A stretch of DNA of 38,172 nt from Candidatus Gastranaerophilales bacterium. GTDB taxonomy: Bacteria; Cyanobacteriota; Vampirovibrionia; Gastranaerophilales; Gastranaerophilaceae. The position numbers and the translations under genes are program-made. Below the pieces are notes generated by a model. The model searched no databases. It saw only the letters and a list, made by a program, of their open reading frames with translations, and had not been told where the DNA came from. Of this stretch, positions 33,319 to 38,172 are shown piece by piece. The stretch covers positions 1 to 38,172 of the forward strand of contig CALUVI010000018.1 of the NCBI GenBank assembly GCA_944324185.1. The letters are read 5' to 3'. The first letter of the stretch is position 1. Every line of letters begins with the position of its first letter.

Positions 33319-35589
33319 CTACAACAACTGCAGCGCAATAGCAGGCGTCTGGTTAGCGGTTGCAAGCAAGGTTGCAGCAGCTTGCTGAAGAATCTGCTGG
33401 CGGATGTATTCGCTTGAAACCTCTGCTATATCAGCGTCACGTATAGTCGAGCGAGAAGAGACCAGGTTCTCATACCGGATTGATATCTCTTCAAGTGCAC
33501 TCACCAGCCGGTTTTCTGTCGCGCCAAGTTCGGTTTGTTTAGCTGAAACCTTTTTAATTAAATCGTCTATCATCGAGACATAATCACCGTTTCTGGTTCC
33601 AATATCACGCAGAGCGTCAAGATTATCGGGTGAAAAACCCGTATCTATTGATATTTGCGAAGATTCAGAACTGTTAATCCCGATTTGAAGAGTAATCAAG
33701 TTTTTTTGAGAGGTACCGGTATCTGCAGCAGCAGAAGGAGAATAAGTAAACGGAACGCCGCCATTGTACGAAGCCGCGCCGCCGGTTGCACCGCCGCTCG
33801 AAGTCTGATTACCGTATCCGGCAACAAACTCCAGCCCTTTGCCGTCATAATAAGAACTATAGTATGAATCGGATATTTCAAAGGTAGAAGAAGCAATTCC
33901 TCCAACAAATATACCGTCCAGATTATCGGACTGTCCAAGTACGTATGAGCCCGAAATGGTGAAATCTCCGTCATTTACTGCCCCTGCCAATCCCCCAGCA
34001 TAGTTTTGCGCCGTGGCAGTACCGGTAGAATAGGAGTCTGTAATGGTTAAATTGACATTTCGTACACGCCCAGTCAACCCGCCGGCATAGCTATCTTGTG
34101 CTATAACATCACCTATAGAATACGAGTCCATAATGATTAGATTGCCGCCCTCTGCGTACCCCGCCAAACCTCCGGAATATAGATTCGTAGACACTATACC
34201 GCTAGAATATGAACTGGTAATAGTTAAGTCGCTGTTAGATATAATCCCAACCAACCCGCCTGTATAGCGTTGTTGCGCAGTAATATTACCTGTAGAATAG
34301 GAGTCGGTAATGGTTAAATTCCCACCAACTACACCCCCAGCCAATCCGCCAGCATAGCAGTCTTGCGCCACAACATTATCGGTAGAATAGCAGCCTGTGA
34401 TGATTAAATCACCACTATATATTTCCCCAGCTAGCCCGCCCGTATATTTATTGGCAGACACTGTACCACTAGAATATGAACCGTTGATAGTTAATTTACT
34501 GTTAGATATAAGTCCAGCCAAACCCCCGGCAGTGCCATCTTGCGATGCAACAGTGCCAGTAGAATATGAGTCAGTAATGGTTAACTCAGCATCTCGTATC
34601 CCACCCACCAATCCGCCAGCGCTGTATTGTTGCGCGGTAACAGTACCGATTACACATGAATTAGAAATAGTTACATTTGAACTGCTACCGGAAAAATCTC
34701 GACAGAATGCTACCAAACCACCTACGTATATATTTGCTGATATATCAACATTTTCTAGCGCAATGTTTTTAAATGTTCCGTTTGCAGATATACCAAACAA
34801 TCCCTGATAGCTGCCGTCAGAACGGTTTATATACAAATTAGAAATTACATAACCGTTTCCGTCAAATATACCGTCAAAGGAGGCTTGATCGGAAGATGAA
34901 TTAAAATACCCAATTGGAGTCCAGCCGCCGTTTGACCTGTACCCGCTCAAATCTATATCAGCGCCCAGAACAAACTCTCCGCCCGTTACCCTGCCTGCAT
35001 TGGTCATTTCTGCCAGTTTTGCAAGCTCTTCGGCGCTTGAGATTGAATAAGTACCGCTTGAAATCGTCGTATTAGAATCAACATCCTTAAGCGCCGTCAT
35101 TCCGGATACATCGCGCTGCTGAACAGGGTTTATCAAATCCGCTGTAATTCCGCCGGACGGAGAAGTTTCAGAATTCTGAAAAAGCTTTATGCCGTTATAC
35201 TCCGCTGAGTTATACTCACGCTCAATCTCGTCGATAAGTGCGTTTGCTTCGCTGTTTATAGCTTCCATAGACTGCCCGCCGTATGTGTCGTTAGATGTCT
35301 GTATTGCAAGAGCGCGAAGGCGTGAAAGCGCGTTATCAATAAGGCTCAAAGAGTTTGATGCCGTATTTAGCATTTCCAAGCCAATATTTGCATTATCTTC
35401 CGCCACCTGATACGCGCTGATTTCAGTAGACATATTGGTAGAAATTGAGTAGTTTGCAGCGTTGTCTCCGGCGCGGTTTATCTTGAAGCCGGTTGTCATG
35501 CGCTCGATGGCGGTATTGAGAGCGTTCGTGGATTTTTTGAGGTTTGATTGGATGATTAAAGAGCCAAGGTTAGTGTTAATGCCGATCAT
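33319..35589 (-). CDS. Flagellin with a central GLUG-repeat insertion
   Basis: A 756-residue flagellin, about twice a usual small flagellin. The N-terminal D0/D1 part (1-145) is canonical: NTNLGSLIIQSNLKKSTNAL, IERMTTGFKINRAGDNAANY, and a LRALAIQTSNDTY region. The C-terminal part (about 640-756) has SMIDDLIKKVSAKQTELGATENRL, SRIRD-like TIRDADIAEVSSEYIRQQIL and a final QTPAIALQLL. Between them are a leader region (about 185-320) with FVLGADIDLSG, GWTPIGYF and FDGNGYVISNLYI, then about nine copies of a 29-30-residue repeat (about 324-590) of the form AGGLAG-x5-LTITDSYSTGxVxAQxY, the GLUG motif known from adhesins and IgA proteases. It would form a beta-rich, surface-exposed decoration of the filament. 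GGGAGGTG precedes the ATG. The gene lies between two 231-bp direct repeats. Confidence 0.95.
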   Translation of the reverse strand: MIGINTNLGSLIIQSNLKKSTNALNTAIERMTTGFKINRAGDNAANYSISTNMSTEISAYQVAEDNANIGLEMLNTASNSLSLIDNALSRLRALAIQTSNDTYGGQSMEAINSEANALIDEIEREYNSAEYNGIKLFQNSETSPSGGITADLINPVQQRDVSGMTALKDVDSNTTISSGTYSISSAEELAKLAEMTNAGRVTGGEFVLGADIDLSGYRSNGGWTPIGYFNSSSDQASFDGIFDGNGYVISNLYINRSDGSYQGLFGISANGTFKNIALENVDISANIYVGGLVAFCRDFSGSSSNVTISNSCVIGTVTAQQYSAGGLVGGIRDAELTITDSYSTGTVASQDGTAGGLAGLISNSKLTINGSYSSGTVSANKYTGGLAGEIYSGDLIITGCYSTDNVVAQDCYAGGLAGGVVGGNLTITDSYSTGNITAQQRYTGGLVGIISNSDLTITSSYSSGIVSTNLYSGGLAGYAEGGNLIIMDSYSIGDVIAQDSYAGGLTGRVRNVNLTITDSYSTGTATAQNYAGGLAGAVNDGDFTISGSYVLGQSDNLDGIFVGGIASSTFEISDSYYSSYYDGKGLEFVAGYGNQTSSGGATGGAASYNGGVPFTYSPSAAADTGTSQKNLITLQIGINSSESSQISIDTGFSPDNLDALRDIGTRNGDYVSMIDDLIKKVSAKQTELGATENRLVSALEEISIRYENLVSSRSTIRDADIAEVSSEYIRQQILQQAAATLLATANQTPAIALQLL
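33910..34620 (-). repeat. Tandem GLUG-coding repeat inside flagellin
   Basis: Repeat starts fall at residues 324, 354, 383, 413, 443, 472, 502, 531 and about 561, a spacing of 29-30 residues or about 89 bp. Units 1, 4 and 7 share LTITDSYSTG; units 2 and 5 share ISNSxLTI and SYSSGxVS; units 3 and 6 share LII and V-AQDxY. This gives a higher-order period of three units (about 267 bp), a sign of stepwise duplication. Confidence 0.88.
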
Positions 35590-35615
35590 AACAACACCTC
35601 CCTGGAATGGTTTGA

Positions 35616-35846
35616 CCCCTCACCCGAATTTCTAAGCTCGCACAGCTCGCTAACAAATTCTGCCCTCTCCCACAAGGGGCGAGGGGAATACGTTAATTGG
35701 GCGTCAGCGCGCGTTCCCTCTCCGGCGGGGAGGGTTAGGGAGGGGGTCAGCTTTTTGTTGTTTGAACCCCACCCGCATTTGTAGCTCACTGGCGTTCGCA
35801 CAACTGCGACCTCCCCAACTTGGGAGGTAGGCGCCGTTATTGGGCG
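35616..35846 (+). repeat. Long direct repeat, right copy (upstream of flagellin)
   Basis: It pairs with 32782-33012. It begins only 26 bases before the flagellin ATG, so the flagellin leader or promoter must lie in the repeat or be read through it. It contains the same palindromic modules as the left cluster. Confidence 0.9.
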
Positions 35847-36201
35847 AAGGGAAAGGACGAATATTAGACACAATGAGTTTTTTGTTGAAAGAATTATTAT
35901 TAAATCCTTCTCAACTTCTAAACTCCTAAACTTCTCAACTAAATCAACACAGCCAAATCCCGCTCTACAACAGGCTTCTACCCCCCCCAAAAAAAGCCAA
36001 AAGCAGCCATGGGAGCAGATTACAAGCCCTATCAAGATTTAAAAACGTTGAAGTCGTACACATATCCTTATTACTTCGTTTAAATATCCTTTATATACTA
36101 TATACTTATTATAATTCCACATTTAACATTTTTATAACACTTGTTTAATATTTTTGTTACAAAATTTTACATTAAATATTTTGTTAGAATTTTATTACAA
36201 A
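35847..36201. other. Intergenic region upstream of the flagellin repeat, with a C8A7 tract
   Basis: No gene is seen. A run of eight C followed by seven A lies at 35981-35995, about 390 bases upstream of the flagellin ATG. The part from 36060 to 36200 is very AT-rich. No confident sigma-28 promoter was found. Confidence 0.5.
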
Positions 36202-36225
36202 GAAAAAGGATGCCAAAAGCATCCT
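36202..36225 (-). terminator. Terminator of sepF
   Basis: AGGATGC (36207-36213) and GCATCCT (36219-36225) pair around five bases; on the minus strand the stem is followed by TTTTTCTTTG. It lies 55 bases beyond the sepF stop. Confidence 0.8.
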
Positions 36226-36279
36226 GAAAATCCAACTATCACAAATCAATATATTAAATTAAACTTATATTCTCTTTTC

Positions 36280-36792
36280 TTACAGCGGCTTGTTCCAGAG
36301 AGATTCAGCGAATTTGCTCTGTAAAGCGCCGTTTTCTACTGATAAAGAAACATTGCTCGGAGTGAAAATAAATACCATATCGCTGATTTTTTGAGCTGTT
36401 CCGTCAAGAGCGTGTGCTGCACCGCAAATGAAATCGATTGTTCTTTGAGATTGTTCTTTGTCCAAAAGGTCAAGGTGTAAAATAACTGTTTTCTTATCGA
36501 TAAGTTTTTTTACAATCTGAGCGGATTCAGAGAAAGAACGAGGTTCGATAACAGTAACTTCACCTGACTTGTATGAATTAGGGTGAGAAACAACTTTTGA
36601 TTCTCTTTCAAATGAACGTTCCGGTTTGTTGTGAACTCTTGGAGCGTACATAGTGTCTAACGCTAATGTTCCGTCTGTATCATAATCGCTGTCACGGTCT
36701 ACTAAATCCATGAATGCGTCGTCTTCATTTTCTCCGTTAAAACTTTTTGTGAAAAAGTTTACAAATCCTTTTAAGCCTTCTGATAATGCCAT
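36280..36792 (-). CDS. sepF: Cell division protein SepF
   Basis: A 170-residue FtsZ-associated division protein that links FtsZ to the membrane in Gram-positives, cyanobacteria and relatives. The C-terminal SepF domain (about 75-165) has VTVIEPRSFSESAQIVKKLIDKK, HLDLLDKEQSQRTIDFICGAAHALDG and ISDMVFIFTPSNV, all near consensus. The N-terminal MALSEGLKGFVNFFTKSF is an amphipathic membrane-targeting helix, followed by an acidic linker. A strong GGAGG ribosome site precedes the ATG. It lies 19 bases downstream of the YggS-like gene, the usual yggS-sepF order. Confidence 0.96.
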   Translation of the reverse strand: MALSEGLKGFVNFFTKSFNGENEDDAFMDLVDRDSDYDTDGTLALDTMYAPRVHNKPERSFERESKVVSHPNSYKSGEVTVIEPRSFSESAQIVKKLIDKKTVILHLDLLDKEQSQRTIDFICGAAHALDGTAQKISDMVFIFTPSNVSLSVENGALQSKFAESLWNKPL

Positions 36793-36811
36793 TTCTCCTC
36801 CAATTTATAAC

Positions 36812-37597
36812 TTATGTAAATAACTTTCTGCCTATTCTGATAATTGTTGCACCCTCCCTGAGTGCAATTTTGTAATCATTACTCATCCCCATTGACAGTT
36901 CCGGTAGAGTAACGTTAAACTCTTTTTCCAGTTCGTTTCTGAACTCCCTGATATCGCCAAATAACCGTGCAAGCTCATCTTCATCAACACCGAGCGGAGC
37001 CATATTCATTAAGCCGCAGACCTCAATACCGGTCAATGAAATAATGTCTTTGAATTCAGCTCTCAACTCTTCCTTGCTGTATCCGGATTTTTGTTCTTCG
37101 CCTGCATTGTTAATCTGTAATAAAACTTTCTCTCTCTTATTTAAACGGCAGGCAGCTTCCGAGATTTTCTTTGCTAACTTGAGAGAGTCCACAGACTCAA
37201 TAACATCAAAGTGCTCTACAACTTTCTCAGCTTTATTGCTCTGCAAATGTCCTATGAAGTGAAATGTAGAATTTTTTCTAATGTCATCCGGGAGTTTTTT
37301 AATTTTTTCAATTGCTTCTAATGCCCTTGACTCTCCAAAATTTCTAATCCCTGCTTCATATCCCGCAAGTATTGCGTCTAATCCGAAATACTTTGTAACT
37401 GCTACTATTTTAACTTTAGAATGTGCGATATCTTTTTGAATCTTTTGAAGGTTAGATTTTACCAAATCCCGATTAATACTGACATCCTGCCCCCATTGGC
37501 TTGCAGGAATAAATTCTTTGTTTTGTGATATTCCGAAATCGGAATCTCCCCCCGCTGAAGTCAGGTTAGCGTCCTCGCTTTGTGATGGTCTTAACAT
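36812..37597 (-). CDS. YggS/PLPBP-family pyridoxal-phosphate homeostasis protein
   Basis: A 261-residue PLP-binding protein of the YggS/PROSC family, which manages free PLP and amino-acid balance rather than catalysing one known reaction. The PLP lysine is K69 in KIVAVTKYFG; NFGESRALEAIEKI, HFIGHLQSNKAEKVV, GLMNMAPLG and LSMGMSNDYKIALREGATIIRIG are standard motifs. The first 40 residues are longer than in most homologues (which start near INRDLVKSNL) and Ser/Asp/Gly-rich; either the start is misplaced or there is a lineage-specific leader. No better start codon with a ribosome site was found inside it. It precedes sepF in a likely operon. Confidence 0.93.
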   Translation of the reverse strand: MLRPSQSEDANLTSAGGDSDFGISQNKEFIPASQWGQDVSINRDLVKSNLQKIQKDIAHSKVKIVAVTKYFGLDAILAGYEAGIRNFGESRALEAIEKIKKLPDDIRKNSTFHFIGHLQSNKAEKVVEHFDVIESVDSLKLAKKISEAACRLNKREKVLLQINNAGEEQKSGYSKEELRAEFKDIISLTGIEVCGLMNMAPLGVDEDELARLFGDIREFRNELEKEFNVTLPELSMGMSNDYKIALREGATIIRIGRKLFT

Positions 37598-37896
37598 TTC
37601 CCCAACCCTCTATTGTATTATATATCAGAAATCATGCGCTGTACAAGAGTGTATTTGTAACAACTTTTGCCTTTTTTTAAATCATGCCCAAACCCATGAT
37701 TCACATGCATTTCAACCATGTCTAATTTATTAAGTTTTGTAAAGTTAACCCTCTTTTGTTAAGAATTTGACAAGATTTTTTGTGATTTTTGTTAAAAAAG
37801 GCATGCCTTTTTTAAGGTGATCAGGTTATCAAGTGATCAGGTGATCAAGTGAAAAATTTCTTGGTCACTTGATCACTTAGTCACTTGTTCACTGCC
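37598..37896 (-). terminator. Intergenic region with two strong hairpins behind the flagellar gene
   Basis: AAAAAAGGCATGCCTTTTTT (37794-37813) is a perfect palindrome with a U tract on the minus strand and would terminate the flagellar gene that ends at 37897. Closer to it, GTGATCAAGTGA (37841-37852) pairs exactly with TCACTTGATCAC (37865-37876). Around it GTGATCA-type units recur several times between 37817 and 37891. The remainder, 37598-37790, is AT-rich leader of the YggS gene with no gene seen. Confidence 0.65.
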
Positions 37897-38172
37897 TTAT
37901 TGTCCCAGATAAGCAAGTGTTTCCATTACACTGCTTGCTGTTGAGAATACACGGGAATTCATTTGTATCATTCTCTGTGCTGTAATCATATTTGTGAGTT
38001 CCTGTGCAATATCAACGTTAGAGCCTTCGTATCCGCCGGATTCAATTGAACCGAAAGAGACTTCTCCTGCCATACCGTAGTAAACATCACCAACATCAGC
38101 ACCCCATTCCCAGAGGTTGTTGTTAATGGATACAAGACCTTCTTCGTTAACCATTGTGGCAAGTTCAATTAC
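37897..38172 (-). CDS. Flagellar hook/rod-type axial protein, C-terminal end (truncated by window edge)
   Basis: The frame is open to the window edge, so at least the last 91 residues are visible. The ending GYEGSNVDIAQELTNMITAQRMIQMNSRVFSTASSVMETLAYL is the conserved C-terminal helix of FlgE, FlgF and FlgG proteins (SNVDLAxExxxMIxAQRxFQxNS). The preceding ATMVNEEGLVSINNNLWEWG fits the family's FxNxxGLxxxGxNxY element. An internal ATG at 38154 is not the true start. Which axial protein it is cannot be told from this fragment. It is a second such gene, separate from the one at 29393. Confidence 0.9.
   Translation of the reverse strand, partial: VIELATMVNEEGLVSINNNLWEWGADVGDVYYGMAGEVSFGSIESGGYEGSNVDIAQELTNMITAQRMIQMNSRVFSTASSVMETLAYLGQ

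Noticed and set aside
34397..34807. 136-residue plus-strand ORF opposite the flagellin repeats
   Set aside because: It is an antisense shadow of the GLUG repeat; the periodic pattern is that of the minus-strand gene.
35586..36035. 149-residue minus-strand ORF overlapping the flagellin start
   Set aside because: Most of it lies in the 231-bp direct repeat and the C8A7 tract; it overlaps the flagellin ATG and has no family resemblance.

Overview
The window reads as chromosome of a low-GC, gut-type member of the non-photosynthetic cyanobacterial sister lineage (Vampirovibrionia/Melainabacteria, probably Gastranaerophilales). Grounds: AT-rich DNA with ordinary bacterial housekeeping genes (prfB, glyA, clpB, pgi, comEC), SepF-type cell division, a flagellar gene set, and small orphan proteins whose N-termini carry short PAF or ISFKG motifs that I associate with this order. 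The assignment is an inference from protein style, not from a marker search.

Layout. 1-6500: the 3' end of prfB, then a signalling block. One minus-strand operon holds a REC-PAS-histidine kinase, a NarL-type regulator and a beta-propeller-like protein, all translationally coupled. A plus-strand set follows: PC4-like protein, minimal soluble histidine kinase, and a REC-degenerate GGDEF-REC protein. 6600-8340: an intact tRNA-Arg(TCT), a Fic gene with a probable operator, and a second copy of the last 42 nt of the tRNA, i.e. the footprint of a small integrated element without an integrase. 8380-10340: a divergent LysR regulator and alpha/beta hydrolase. 10340-11050: a gene-free stretch with a candidate small RNA and a nested inverted-repeat structure. 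11051-13754: ferritin-like protein and two lineage-style unknowns. 13890-19680: DedA, a KtrB-KtrA potassium uptake operon coupled to an output-less 4HB/HAMP sensor, and ComEC. 19900-23090: tRNA-Glu(CTC), a histidine-phosphatase-fold protein lacking key residues, an EF-hand protein, a GNAT-like protein and a WecA/TagO-type transferase. 23239-29012: glyA, clpB, pgi.

29100-38172 is dominated by motility. A FliJ-FliK-hook/rod protein operon is followed by a covarying tandem repeat in its 3' flank. Then come a HdeD-like membrane protein, a GC-rich intergenic repeat cluster, and a 756-residue flagellin whose central region is replaced by about nine 30-residue GLUG-type repeats. The flagellin gene sits between two direct repeats of 231 bp. 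After it come sepF, a YggS-family PLP protein and the C-terminal end of another flagellar axial protein.

The most unusual item is the GLUG-repeat flagellin with its flanking long direct repeats. Next are the tRNA-bounded Fic island, the structured tandem repeat behind the hook-type gene, and the candidate small RNA. Dispersed short palindromic repeats (TCGGGC-loop-GCCCGA type and others) recur in most longer intergenic gaps and explain several spurious ORFs.
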